NCBI GenBank assembly: GCA_027563935.2
Contig: CM050446.2
Coordinates: 32,553,501-32,617,500, forward strand
Source: Costus lasius
Lineage: Eukaryota; Streptophyta; Magnoliopsida; Zingiberales; Costaceae
DNA length: 64,000 nt
Reading direction: 5' to 3'
This document shows, piece after piece, positions 46,801-58,811 of the stretch. A program made the translations under genes and the position numbers. The stretch's first letter is position 1; each line of letters begins with the position of its first letter. The notes under the pieces were generated by a model that was not told where the DNA came from, made no database searches, and saw nothing but the letters and a program-made list of their open reading frames with translations.

Positions 46801-47850
46801 GAATTTTCTTTTCCCACCATTACATACCCAATAACATTTGCATTCATTTTCCAGCCATGCCCTATTGAATTTCATTTTAATAGAAAAACTTGCAAATTCA
46901 CTTTTTACTATGTAATTGAATTTTCTTTTCCCACCACTTATTTATGATCTGCTAACTGAAATGGTCACCTCTACCCCTAAATAATTCTCATTTATTCAAA
47001 TACGTAAGTGTAAAATTAAAACCTTAAAGCTGCACTTAAATTTATGAGCTTATACAGAATTTGAAGTAACTTAAGTAACAAAGCAAATTAATATAGTTAT
47101 TTAATTGCATATAATTTAAATTGGCGGAAGGGATCTGGTAAGTACCTTTTGAGATCGGGTGACTTTTTGTTTAATCTTGATCTAGTTCAAAGTCGCCTGT
47201 GAACAATTACTGTGTTAAATTACAACATTAATGACCTTAAATTATATTATAATTATTTCAATCAAATATGATGAAAACTTGTGCTGAACCAAGATTAAAC
47301 CCAGTTTAATCTGGCTTGACAAGAACTGGCTCTGTTCATAAACAGTGCATAATTTCTCAAATTAAACAATGACTTCAGCCCAAGGTTAGCCGAGTGGGCA
47401 TTGTTGGAGGGGCGGATCCTTACGGGAGGTTGCGTTCATCAGGAACCAAAAGTAGCATCAAAATCAATCAGGAGAGCAGCTATAGAGGAAGTTTGAAGCT
47501 AAGCAACTAGGGGAAGATTTCATTTTTTTTACCTCTTTGGACGATCCGGCCAGTGGAAGGGCAGATCCTTGTGGGATGAGTAGAGGATGTGGTTCAAGTT
47601 TGGAGGCGATCTGCTGGCTGGATCGTTGCCGGCTGATGCACCAAGGTAACCGCAAAGTGGATGCTGTAGACTTGTAAAGAGGAGCTTCCACAGGTAAGAG
47701 GGGGCCAGCTATCTCGTCCGTCCGTGGCGTTTGAAATGTCGCTGGAAATGTGGAGAAAAGTGGAGCAGAGAATTGAGAATTCGGAGGCGGTCGCTGAGAA
47801 TGGGAAGGAAGGAGCTTCGTGACATTTTTATTCTAAAATATTCTCTAAGT
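46800..47850. repeat. Diverged, GC-richer relative of arm sequence
   Basis: 46800-46935 resembles the 400-bp tandem unit (TTTTCTT-TCCCACCA..ATGCCC..TTTCATTTTA), and 47600-47830 resembles 39610-39850 of arm D (CTGATGCACCAAGG, GAGAGGGGGCC, CTGGAAATGTGGAG). Orientation is that of arm D. The minus-strand frame 47691-47464 includes PWCISRQ..QIASK, also encoded in arms A and D. It is more GC-rich and so less decayed by C-to-T change, and may be nearer the source sequence. Confidence 0.55.
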
Positions 47851-48169
47851 GGGTCAGTGCAGGTGGAGGCAGCAATTGCAACCAAGGAGAAGAAAGAAAC
47901 AAAAAAACTGCTGCCATATTTGTGGAGCAGAGTAGGTAGAAATTTAATTCTACTGCAGAATTGGCATAGAAGATTAAGGACCTTAAATCAGTCGTAAAAC
48001 GGAAGGAGATAAAAATTTGGGGCATAGAACATGCTCAAGAGTTTTTTCTTACCCAAAGAGGAAATATATTTCTCCTCGTAGCTTCCTTCTTTTGGGTAAA
48101 TCCCAACAAGAAGACCCGCGTAGAACATGTTCAAGAGTTTTGACACAGGTGCGGAACTAGAACAGAAAT
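47851..48169. other. No gene seen; short repeated motif
   Basis: GAACATG(C/T)TCAAGAGTTTT occurs at about 48026 and 48125. Between them an inverted repeat TTACCCAAAgAGGA / TTTTGGGTAA (48050-48100) could fold. Confidence 0.4.
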
Positions 48170-49420
48170 TAAAACAGAGATTTAAACCAATTAATGAACC
48201 CAAATTGAAAACTGTTAGAAAGTTGAATAGAGATTAAAACCAAAAATGCAGTTTGGCAGTAATTAGTGCAATTGGCACAATAAGATTCAAATTAGAAACT
48301 AGGTGTTGTCCATTGCATCCGAATTTATATGAATGCTGCTAATTTGTGTAGGATCTAAACTAATTTACAAGTGTTTTATGTATGATTTACAAAACTACAA
48401 GTCAATATTGTAGGTAGTCAAAAGTAGATGCAAAGATTGATGAGAGTAGGAGTCGAGAAATAAAAAATGTGCTAGTGTTTTTATAGAGATAACTAATGCA
48501 ACAAACTAATCCTAAGTTAATGGTTTGTAACTAAAAAGTTTAAAGTGCAAAAAAAGAGCAATAGATTATTGTTAATCAAGCTGAATCTGATATTTAGATA
48601 AGGTGGTAGTATTCTCAATTGTAGTAAAATTAGAATCAATTGACTAGTGCAAATTTTATAAACCAAATTAGACTATATGCAAAGGTCTGAGTACCCATAT
48701 ATATGTAGAAATTTGATTCTTGTTGAGTTCTGAAAGTTGATTTTGGTTATGTAGCTTTGCCCTATGATGGTAGTGACTGTGAGCCGTAAGTTTAACTAAT
48801 CTTAGAAATTAAATATTGAAAATTTCAATGCACTTAAAAATCAAGAAACTCATAATAGTATGCAATGAGATAGAATGATGTGAGGAAACAGAAATTTGTT
48901 ATAAAACTAAGTGAATAACTTCAAAAGTTCAATGTAAGAGTTAAAACTGAAATTTAGGCAGCTATGTAATGACCAAATTGAGAAGCAAAACTAGAACAAA
49001 GAAATAGATTGTTGTGATTGAATCCAAATTGAGAGTTTAGTACCTAATGGATTAATAGAATTAGAACGGTTATTTTAGTAGTGTATATGATGTAGGAGGG
49101 AGCACTATCATGCAAATCTACTAAATTAAAATCCAATTATTTTCAGAATAGAATCAGAATTCATGAAACAAACAGAATATGGTGCTACATAGAGTAATCG
49201 TTTATGAAAAGTAGGTACGCCTTGTAGGAGCATCTAGTGATCCTTTATCAAAAATAATTAAACCCAGCATTAGAACTAAATATATACTTTCAGTTAGGAT
49301 TAAAAATAGAGAGTCAGATGCTTGTTGAACATGTAAAATATATGCGACAAAAAAACTAATCAGATAAAAGAGTAGCAGAAATTTATCAGTTAGCAATATT
49401 TGCTATGTCACCCAGGGTGG
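48170..49420 (+). repeat. Dispersed repeat P (inverted partner 51600-52745)
   Basis: Shared landmarks in order with the reverse complement of 51600-52745 are CAATTGGCAC, GAATGCTGCTAAT, GTTTAACT and CAATGCACTTAAAAATCAAGAA. Divergence is high. No coding sequence is supported. Confidence 0.6.
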
Positions 49421-50799
49421 TCTGATGGCTGTCGGTTGTAGCCAAGTATTCCTAGATGTGGAGCAAAACGTGTTCTTCCAAGTTGTGCAAAGCATCAGGG
49501 ATTTCAGTAGCTCCAAGCACGTTAATCATATGCAGTAAAAACGTTAATCAGATTAAAACTAAGTTCAGAAACTTGGAACACTTACAGAACACAGCCGAGC
49601 TCTTATGAAGCAGCGGGGGAGTTGGGCGCAAGCTGGTCGACGTTGGTGGCTGTAGAGGCGTGGGGAAGGGGGTCTCAAGGCTGCAGGGACGTATTCCGGC
49701 GTGATAGCCGGCCGGCGGTGGCGCCTGGGCGCTAGAGGGCGGGCGGCGTTAGCGCAGCCCTGCTTCTGGCGGAAACTGGGGATGACGCGAGAGGATGCAG
49801 GGGCTGCCGGCGATCGTCGGACCCGGCGAGAACTCCCGACCTGCTACATTTCGGGTTACCCTGACCACGGCGAACTCGTGGCCGGAGTTTCGGAGCGGCC
49901 GGTGGCTGGTCGGAGGAGGACGACGTCGAATAGTGGGAGGCGGCGGAAACAGGGGCGGAAGCTGGGCGTCACTGGAAATCTTCCGATTCCGGTGATCTGA
50001 CCGGCGGATGGGTCGATCCTTCCGGTTTCGGGTTCGGTCCGTAAGGGAGGATGGGTGGCTGGAGTTTGGGGACGATCCGTCTGTCGGATCGTCGCCGGCG
50101 GCGAGGTGAATGGCGAGTCCAAGGCTGGACTCAGCGGGAAGCAGATGGATTTTGCGACAGCGGCGGAAGCTTGCTTAAACGTGGAAGAGGTGGAAGAAGG
50201 GTAGCGTTCAGCTGGAGAAGAGGGAGAAGAGAAGATAGTAGAAGAAGATCATCCGATAAAAGAGGAAGAGAGCCATTCCCAGAAACAAAATAGAGGATCA
50301 GAAGGCGCTTTCCTCTGCTTCCTGGAGTTTTCCTTTTCAAGTAAAAGTTGCAACGTTCGCCCAAGCTATTTATGTTTCTGGATAAATCTTAACTTTCATT
50401 TGATTTTCCATTAGGTTGACTTGCGCTGCTAAACCTTGGGCTTTGTCTCTCTTGGACTTGGGCTAGTCATTTATACAGCCCAAAATCTCCTTCTTGCTAG
50501 TTGGATTTATACTTAAACTTGAGCTAAACTCAGGGCTCCACTCTCTTTGAGCTAGAGCTGAAATTTTCTTGGCTTGAGGTTGAACTAGGCTTGATGTGTG
50601 CATCCATTTGACTTGATCTCATGTTGATTATATGGTAAACAAAATAATAAAGATTAGTACCACATTAAAATTTAGAATCGCATTCCAATCAAAATTAAAA
50701 TTTAGACATAAATATTAACTAAGTCTATGTTCAATCAAAGTCCACGATAATTATGCATAAATTTGACTAAGTCAAATATCATGTCAATATGCTCCTGCA
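49421..50799. other. GC-rich block, possible minus-strand promoter/5' region
   Basis: 49590-50340 is GC-rich with overlapping frames on both strands (99, 88 and 80 codons), none with a known domain. On the minus strand an ATAAATAG box at about 50370 precedes a CT-rich leader. This would suit a gene's 5' end or an LTR, but no downstream coding region follows. The flanks are AT-rich. Confidence 0.35.
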
Positions 50800-51460
50800 A
50801 CAGAATAGGGCTGTGAAACTAATTATGATCTTTTAGCTTAGGATATAGTACTAACAGTTGTAGAAAAATTAGAAATCAGATTAGATCGTATGTAAAGATT
50901 TGATTATTAAGATTTGTTCAAGTCATATTTGTTTTCTAGAGTTTTAAAAATTGATTATAGCAACCTATTTGTTTGATTATAGTCATTGTACAATGCAAGT
51001 TTAACTCAATTTTAGAATTACAGATTGAAAATTCCATTGCGCTCAAATATCCAGAACCATATAATAATGTAGTGCTACACTAAAACGAGGTAAACTGAAA
51101 TTAAATAATGCAATGTAAATAAATAAATAAAACTAACTGGCTAAATATCAGTAATCTCTTAAGTTCAAATGCAAGAGACAGCTAACATTTGGGGACAGTA
51201 GTGTACTAATCAAACTGAGATGCATACAAAATCAAAGTTGGAAATCCTAGATGTAAACGAAGATTACGTTCAGTTAAATTTGAGTAGAGTTTCAATAGTA
51301 GTTTCAAACACGCAAATGCCTCAAACTTTCAGGAAGGAATATTTCAATGGACAGGAACCACATGCAAAAGTTAAAAATCCTAATGAACAGAGATCGAATC
51401 TGCAAATACTTCTTTGTCATTTTTGAATGAAGTAAAGGATTGAACTTATATCACTTGAAA
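50800..51460 (+). repeat. Dispersed repeat Q
   Basis: Starts AGGGCTGTGAAACTAATT and matches the reverse complement of 51832 downwards. Later parts match repeat P (48770 onward). The 68-codon frame at 51220 has no partner. Confidence 0.55.
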
Positions 51461-51599
51461 GTGCTAAAATTTTAAACAAAAGAAAAAAGAAGAACTAAAG
51501 ATTACCAATAAACAATTGGATATACAAATTTATCTTCATAAAATTCAATAATTAGTCTTTCCTTTATATTTGAAGATACAAAAATAGTAGTCTACAAAG

Positions 51600-52745
51600 T
51601 CCATTTCACGGTTGCCTTCATGCATTAGCCATCAACGATCCAGCTGACAGATTGCCACCAAATTTCAACACTCAATCTTTGAAACTCTAGAAAACAAATG
51701 TAATTTCTACAAATCTCAACGCTCAATCTTTTCATACAATCTAATCTGGTTTCTATTTTTTTTATAACCGATCATATTGTAGTCTTTTCTAAAGATCAGA
51801 ATTAGTTTCACAGCCCTATAAAATTACTGTTTTAATTCTAAATGTACATCAAGTGCTAAACTAACAATCTATTGCTTTGTTCTTGTTTCGCATCTCAATT
51901 TGATCATTGCACAGTTGCCTACATTTCAGTTCCAACACCTATATGTGTACTTCTGAAATTACTGATATTTAGTTACTTAGTTTTTTGTTTTATTCTCACT
52001 ACATTATGAAATTTTAGTTACCTTACGTCAGTGTATCACTTGCATGCTAATATGAGCTTCTTGATTTTTTAGAGCATTGGAATTTTCAACATTCAATTTC
52101 TAATAGTGAGTTGAACTTGTAGCCCACAATCACTATTAACTAGGGAAAGGCTACATAACCAAAATCAACTTCTATAACTCAGGAAAAATCAAATTTCTAC
52201 ACATATGAGCACTTAGATCTTTGTGCATAGTCTAATTTGGTTTATGAAATTTACACTATTCAATTAATTCTAACTTCACTATAATTGAGAATGTTATAGC
52301 CTTATTTGAAGATAAGATTTAGTTTGGATCCAATTGACAACAATCTATTTCTATTTATTGTAATTTGCATTTCTCAGTTGCAAACCATAACTTAGGATTA
52401 GTTTATTATATTAACAGTATGTGTAAAAATACAACTACATTTTTTATTTCTAGAATACTAATGCAAATCAATCTTTGCATCTAATGCTAACTACCTAACT
52501 GCATATGATATGGATCACAAACTCAGCATTGACTTCTAGTTTTGTGCATCATACTTAAATCACCTCTAAATTAGTATACATCTTATACACATTAGCAGCA
52601 TTCACCAAAATTCAACATTATATATTACGAATGGAAAGGACAACAATTAATTACTTATTTAAATCTTAGTGTCAATTGCACCAATTAATATAAAATTGCA
52701 TTTCTAGTTTTGATTTTTATTCTACTTTCTAACCGTTTTCAATTT
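51600..52745 (-). repeat. Dispersed repeat R (inverted relative to P and Q)
   Basis: Reverse-oriented match to P and to the start of Q. Between Q and R, 51461-51600 is AT-rich without features. Confidence 0.6.
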
Positions 52746-54916
52746 AAAAATGATTGAATGTGTATGGGCATGCCCAAGTGTATAATATGATTATGTTTTG
52801 ACCACTAGATTAGTGTGATACACTTATCCATTCAGAATATCAGTTAATAAAGGATTATCTTGTCACTTGATAGAGAGTTAATGATAAATGACTTATTTCT
52901 TATGACCTGAGTAGTAGTGATATGTTACTTATGATGATTTTGGTAAATTATCATGGCCAGCATCATATAAAACCTATGGGAGTTACACATGTAGACACTT
53001 GATTATAGTTTATTCAGGTAGTCTTAGATTGAATTATATAATAATTTAAATCCATTTGGGAGCATAATGAATCCAGACCAAGGCCAAATCATTGTTAATT
53101 AAAACAATAGTTCAAATCATCTGATCTAGGGCATGATCAAAGCTTGGCATGTGCCCAAAATGGAGCAACGATCAACAATAGCAATAGGCACATAGGTGCC
53201 TATTGACCATTATTGACCACTAGTGAAAGACACCAAAGTGCCCTAAGTAGCTAGTTCAAGTAAGAGGGGTGCCTCCTAGTGCATGTGCCTGAAGCCCTAA
53301 GCACCACCCCTCTTCCTCTTAATATTGTTGCCATAGAAGCCACTACTACCTTGCTCTAGTTGTTGTCCATATAAGCCATTGCCACCTTGCTCTTGTTCTT
53401 GTTGGCACAACTTTCAAGAAAGAATCAAGCACTTCATAGGCTTGATCTCTTCTCTTGAGGCTAACACTAGACATGGATACAGAAACATCCAAAAGATCAC
53501 TATGTGAATATCTGTAGAGGGTGGATAAGTATGCATTTCTTCCCTTCTTGTCACCTTCTGATCACGCTATAAGGCTAATATCTCAAACACATCCGTTCTT
53601 CTCATCTTGCATAAATCCTTTGGGAAAAAAATAGTTTTCAGGTGAAGCCTTCTATTGCAATCATATAAAATTTTAAAATTCACCTACTATTCCTACACAG
53701 GTGATTAAATAACAATTTCAAAGAAATTAAGAAATTTTTTAGTTTAAACTTTATCTTAAGACACAAGAAATAAGAACAGGGAGGGGTGGGTTGAACTATA
53801 CATCAAGTTAGCACCCAACATGACTCCACTACAATGTAACAAGCTTAGCTAGTAACATCAATGAAAATAAACCTCATTGTTATTAGATATTTAAAGACAA
53901 ATATTAGTTAGTTAGCACTAATCCAAACAAAGAAATCTCTCAATAATTAGTTCTTGTCAAAATAAATAATATATACCTATTGCAAGAGCCTTACTAGTAT
54001 GGTATGATAAAGGTTGTCAAAACATAGTTTTAGAATAAATAGATCATCCAAGTGTATAGTCTACAAGTTGAAGTATTCCTAATAATTTCTAGATCAGTAT
54101 ATCTAATTCAATGATATCATGTATTTACATTCATCTCATACATAAGTGAAAAAATTGAAATAGTATGCATCATATGCATAGGCACTAGCCAAGATATCTA
54201 GCATGATATGTCTATATTTGCATCTAGAATGCAATTGCATTCTTATCTACATCTAACAGAGTAGAAGGCTTCATATAAGGAGAAACCTGGGTTTCAATCC
54301 AGCCACATCCCCACCTTTTCTTCTTCAAAGAATCCACCTACTCATATTTTACATATTAAACCTATCATTCACAAATCTCTTTAACTAATTCAACTCCTCT
54401 TTTTGCCTTCCACTAAAAGCCAAAGCATAAATAAGACGCAATACTAGGGAATAGAAAAACTTTAAAATTTTGAAATTATTATGAAAATTTGGTGAATTTT
54501 TGTCCACTGTGTTGGATGAATTTGGTCTCTCAAGTTCCAACTTATGAAACCATTACTCAAAGTCTATATCTTAATGATCTACCATGGTAATCCATCTATT
54601 CTTTTTTCCCGTCAATTCCTGACTTGTAGTAAACGCAAAATCTCTTTGGACATTCTAAATTAGCTAAAGTAAGACAATTTATGTTTCTATCTTGAACAAA
54701 ATTCTAATTTATAGGTTGTAATTTTCTAGTTCTCTAGAGGAATTGTATATGAAGTATTGGGAAGTAAGCCTTACCTCTTAGGTTAGTGTGATTGCTTATT
54801 ATATATATTTTTGACAAATTTGAGTTTTGGGTGACTAAAGCCATTATTGAAACATCAATTTCTTCCTTTAATATAAGCATTTTGAATTACATATCAATTT
54901 AGTTACTGCATTATTG
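52746..54916. other. No gene; possible worn copia LTR at the left
   Basis: 52746-53690 has phrasing reminiscent of old copia LTRs (GGGAGTTACACATGTAG, CAAAGCTTGGCATG, a C-rich segment at about 53280-53330), but clear TG/CA ends and a target duplication are missing. 53700-54916 is AT-rich intergenic sequence in which I see nothing. Confidence 0.35.
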
Positions 54917-55760
54917 ATGTAGGGGAATGCACATGTGAACTATGCGGAAGTTTGAAATTAATTTGTAATTTTAAAATTAGAAAAACTGTGATCTACACTA
55001 CACACAATGAAAGTAATAAAACTTTAGGAACAGTGTAAATTACATAAAATAAACACTTACATAGGACCCTTTGAGAGAATTGAAAGGGTCGCCTGCCCTT
55101 CACTAGTTCAATGATTGATGTTGAGTACGTCAGACAACTACAATCATGGATTTAAGATTAGAGCTTTAGAAGGGAGAGCAACTCACCATATTCCTATGCT
55201 AATAATGCTTAAACTAATTGGAGAAGTAGGGCGAGGGAGAAGAGATTTTTGCCGAAGCACTGAAGGGATGAAGGAGACGGAGAATCAGCGCCGAGACGCC
55301 AGGGTAAAATACTCGTCACCAAGGCTGATAAATAGAGGAGGCGAGTCGCTGCTGAGGCAGTGTAAACCTGAGAGAAAAGATTCCTGCAGCAAGGAGAGAG
55401 GAAGAACGAGTGAGAAGAAGAAAAGCGAGAGGAGAAGAGTTCGCAAACACCAGAACTTCGCTAGAAATTATTTCATTCGAATGATCATGATGCATGAATG
55501 CATTTTTACAAGATTTACCGGCAAGCAATGGAAGGTGGCTTCTTCTTTCCGATTTTATACGATTTTGGCTGTTGGTTTGCGCTGATTTCACTTCTCTTTT
55601 GGTCGCGTCTCGTTCTTTGCTGGGTGCGACCGAATTTCCTTGTTAGGCGTGCAAGTATTTGAAATTTGAATGGCTTCCTTCCAATGATCGGCCGACTGCG
55701 CTTCCATCTGTCATACGTGGGTCCTGCATTATGCAGGGACGCACTTGCAAAGAGGAGAAT
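54916..55760 (-). mobile_element. Possible copia-type LTR fragment
   Basis: On the minus strand the sequence runs through a CT-rich leader region to an end CTTCCGCATAGTTC..CATTCCCCTACA, resembling the 3' end of plant copia LTRs. The 156-codon plus-strand frame at 55115 is low-complexity Arg/Lys/Glu and looks like a shadow. A target duplication was not found, so a host gene 5' region is an alternative. Confidence 0.3.
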
Positions 55761-55899
55761 ATTGGTTTTTCTCCCTTAAGGAGCTCCATTCAGTATGATC
55801 AGAAGGCATAAAATTTATTGAATGTGAAGAGATACACTATCATTCCTTAATAGTAAAAAATTTATAGCTTACTTTCATAGTTGTGTTTGCTGATTCATT

Positions 55900-55907
55900 G
55901 CTATTTG
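55900..55907. repeat. 8-bp target duplication of older MITE (GCTATTTG)
   Basis: Matches 56343-56350 (GCTATATA) at six of eight positions. Confidence 0.5.
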
Positions 55908-56342
55908 TAGGGTATCCAATCGATTCAACCTGAAATGAACCAAACTGAATAAGTTCAACATAAACTAAATTTTTTTATCTATTTTTAAAAACAAAAATTG
56001 AACTATAATCGAACTGAAAATTTTGGTTTGGTATAGTTCAGCTCAATTTAAACCAAACTTATTATTTTTATTAATTTTTACTAATAATAATTTTAATTTT
56101 AATTTTTTTTTATTTTAAACTAAAATAATATTATAATATTTAAATTTATATTAAAAATTATATAATTATTAAAATTTTAGTTTTCTCTGTTCAACTGGAA
56201 AATTTGATATTGAATCAAAAGTAAAACTAAACTTTTTTAAGAATTTTTAGACCGAGCTAATTAGTTATAGGTCAAACCAAACCAAAATTTCTCATTCCGT
56301 TTGGTTTAATTTTTCGAGTTAGAACAAAAATGGACATCCCTA
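55908..56342. mobile_element. hAT-type MITE, older copy (435 bp)
   Basis: Ends TAGGG-TATCCA and TGGACATCCCTA, a degraded form of the termini at 58300-58803. The interior is AT-rich with AACCAAAC/GTTTGGTTT motifs. No coding capacity. Confidence 0.55.
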
Positions 56343-56350
56343 GCTATATA

Positions 56351-57329
56351 TATATATATATATATGAGGGGAGCAGCTAGCTTGAGCTACTTAGGTGACA
56401 GCCCAAGCGCATGTGGTGATCTCGACCATGCTCATATGCATCGACCAGGAATAGGTGCTCCACTTGTAGTACAACACTTGCATAGAATTAGAGACATGCA
56501 ATAAGACAGGCATAGTCCAAAGGAGACATGTAGAGATGTGGGCCATAGTGTGCTCAGTCTCTTCTCATCTCATGGGTTATGACCTTACTACAGAGAGTAG
56601 ACTATGAGAGGGGCTCATTCAGTTGTGCTCTAGGTTATTGCTTATCAAACAAGCTCAGTGTTGGGCTCATAGTATGAGGAGAACGACTTTAGATTGTGTT
56701 TGGAGAGGTATACATGATATGATCCTTGAGTCATTACCCTTATGTTGGATATTGAAGCTTCTTGAGGTCCATGCGAGCATATATGGAGATGCTGGTGGAG
56801 CCCCACTGAGCCCATCACCCGCTTGCACCACGAGAGCAGGAGGTGGATACCATGATTCTATGCCACCATCCTCATAGAGTGGTAGGATAGTCACTGCATA
56901 TATGCCTTCATCCAATGCATCCACCCACTCGATGGCGTGGTGGTGTAGCAAGATACCGCCATTGAGTTTTCTATGTCACCCACTAAGGGCACACATGATG
57001 AAGAAATGTCCACATTGGAGAGTGTTGGGTTAAAAATAGTTCAATTTCAATTTTATATTAAAATGTCATGAGACCATTTCAAATTCATCTTATAGATATA
57101 AGGCTTTTTGTTTAAGTGGGTTATGGCTTCCAATAAACGCAAGCATTCATTGTTAATTACTCATAAAATAGCTTAGGGCACCTTTGATTAAAAAATCTAC
57201 ACATATAAAATAAAAAAATAATAAATATTCGGAAGAACAATATCATTCATTATTCATAACAACTACCTTAAAAAGCTTCCAATTTCAATACAATTTAATT
57301 TTCATTCATTCACATTCTATTACTTCTTT
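56351..57329. other. No recognised gene
   Basis: A TA microsatellite (56347-56364), then mixed sequence to 57040 with frames of 84 and 94 codons on opposite strands, no recognisable domain. AT-rich afterwards. Confidence 0.35.
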
Positions 57330-58130
57330 CATCCTTCATAAATATTCGTTCAATGAATATTTATATCTAATTTTAGCTCTAACGAACATTCTTCCTAGAA
57401 AATGAATTTCGCCCTTCATTTCTTCAATATCTCTTTCAATTTCTTTGATATCTATTTCAATTTATTTGATAAGCCTTTCATCTTCCATTCTTCCATCCTT
57501 CATCTTTCATCTTTCTTCGGTCAATAAATATTCTTTCTATGAATATTTATTTCATTTCAAGTGACATAAGTTATTATAAACGATATTGTAATAATATTAA
57601 GGAACTGCACCCCAATGCCTAGTATCGACATACGCACCTCCCATACAATATTATTAACAATACGCCGTGACATCCTTTCAATAAATATTATTTCTATTAA
57701 TATTTATCTAATTTTAAATTTCATAATTATTCTTTTTTTATTTTTTATTCATTTGATAAATATTCTTTCTGTGAATATTTATCTGATTCATTTCATTTCA
57801 CAATTCTTTTTTTCATCTTTCAAAATTGTTTCTTTCATCTTTTGATAAATATTCTTTCTATGAATATTTATTTAATTTCATCTTTCATCCCTTCGATAAA
57901 TCATCTTTTAATAAATATTCTTTCTGTGAATATTTATCTAATTTCATCTTTCATCCATTTGATAAATATTCTTTCTGTGAATATTTATCTTATTTCTTTC
58001 ATTTTTTATTTATTAGATAAATATTCTTTTTATGAATATTTATCTGATTTCATCATGTTTTATTTAATAAATAAATATTCTTTCTATGAATATTTATTTG
58101 ATTTCAAGTTTCATAAATTACTACCAGCAT
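57330..58130. repeat. Array of AAATATTC/GAATATTT hairpins
   Basis: At least nine copies of (A/G)ATAAATATTC-tttctgt-GAATATTTAT lie at about 57346, 57524, 57680, 57758, 57843, 57910, 57962, 58017 and 58071. Each is a 9-10-bp stem with a 7-base loop, joined by T/C-rich linkers. The overlapping frames here are by-products. Confidence 0.8.
57572..57672. repeat. Direct repeat A of a 100-bp block (partner 58127-58220)
   Basis: Both contain TTGTAATAATATTAAGGAACT and AGTATCGA(C/T)(A/G)TACGCACCTCCC. They flank most of the hairpin array, offset about 555. Confidence 0.75.
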
Positions 58131-58220
58131 AATTGTAATAATATTAAGGAACTATGCCCGGATACATAGTATCGATGTACGCACCTCCCAAACAATATTA
58201 TGGACAACATGCAATAACAA
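58127..58220. repeat. Direct repeat B of the 100-bp block
   Basis: Partner of 57572-57672. Confidence 0.75.
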
Positions 58221-58291
58221 AATATTCATTATTTTTTTAATTTGTTATTTTCTCTTCTTCTTTCTTTTTATTTCCATTAAATCAAAGTAAT

Positions 58292-58299
58292 GTTGAGTC
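58292..58299. repeat. 8-bp target duplication, left (GTTGAGTC)
   Basis: Perfect match to 58804-58811. Confidence 0.9.
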
Positions 58300-58803
58300 T
58301 AGGGGTGTCCAAAAAATGGGTCAAACCAAAAAACCGAACTGAACCAAATCGAAATTTTTAGTTCGGTTCAGTTCAAGCCAAATTCGGTTCGGTTCGGTTC
58401 AGTTTAAGATGGGTACAAAAAAATTTCAGTTCGGTTTTTGGTTTGATGCAATTCGGTTCGGTTCGGTTCGGGTTGAATTGAACAAACCAAAATTTAAATA
58501 TAATATTAATATTTTTATATAAAATATATTATATTATTACTTTTAATTATATAAAATATGTTATGTTATTATTTTAATTATATAAAATATATTATATTAT
58601 TATTTTTATTAAAAATTAATATTATAATATTATAAACAAGCTATATATATATATAAATATAATTAATTTTAGTTTAACTCGAACCGAACCGGGTTCGGTT
58701 CGGTTTTTAGAAAGTTTGGTTTGGTTTCGGTTTAGATTTTTTTGGTTTTTTTGATTCAGTTTGAAATTAGTTCGGTTCAGTTTAAACCGCTTGGACACCC
58801 CTA
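58300..58803. mobile_element. hAT-type MITE, 504 bp, intact ends
   Basis: Perfect 13-bp terminal inverted repeats (TAGGGGTGTCCAA / TTGGACACCCCTA) with a perfect 8-bp target duplication, the hallmark of hAT elements. The interior has runs of GGTTCGGTTC on both sides of an AT-rich core, able to fold. No transposase, so it moves only with a helper. The frame at 58813-58622 is an artefact of the GGTTC repeats. Confidence 0.85.
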
Positions 58804-58811
58804 GTTGAGTC
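58804..58811. repeat. 8-bp target duplication, right (GTTGAGTC)
   Basis: Perfect match to 58292-58299. Confidence 0.9.

Noticed and set aside
49701..50364. GC-rich frames on both strands as a possible gene
   Set aside because: No domain, no continuing exon, mutually overlapping; left as a possible 5' region or LTR only.
55115..55591. 156-codon Arg/Lys-rich frame
   Set aside because: Purine-rich low complexity; the minus strand reads like a leader or LTR.
57615..58132. Ile/Phe/Tyr-rich repeat peptides
   Set aside because: Open only because the hairpin array is AT-rich and regular; present in two overlapping frames.
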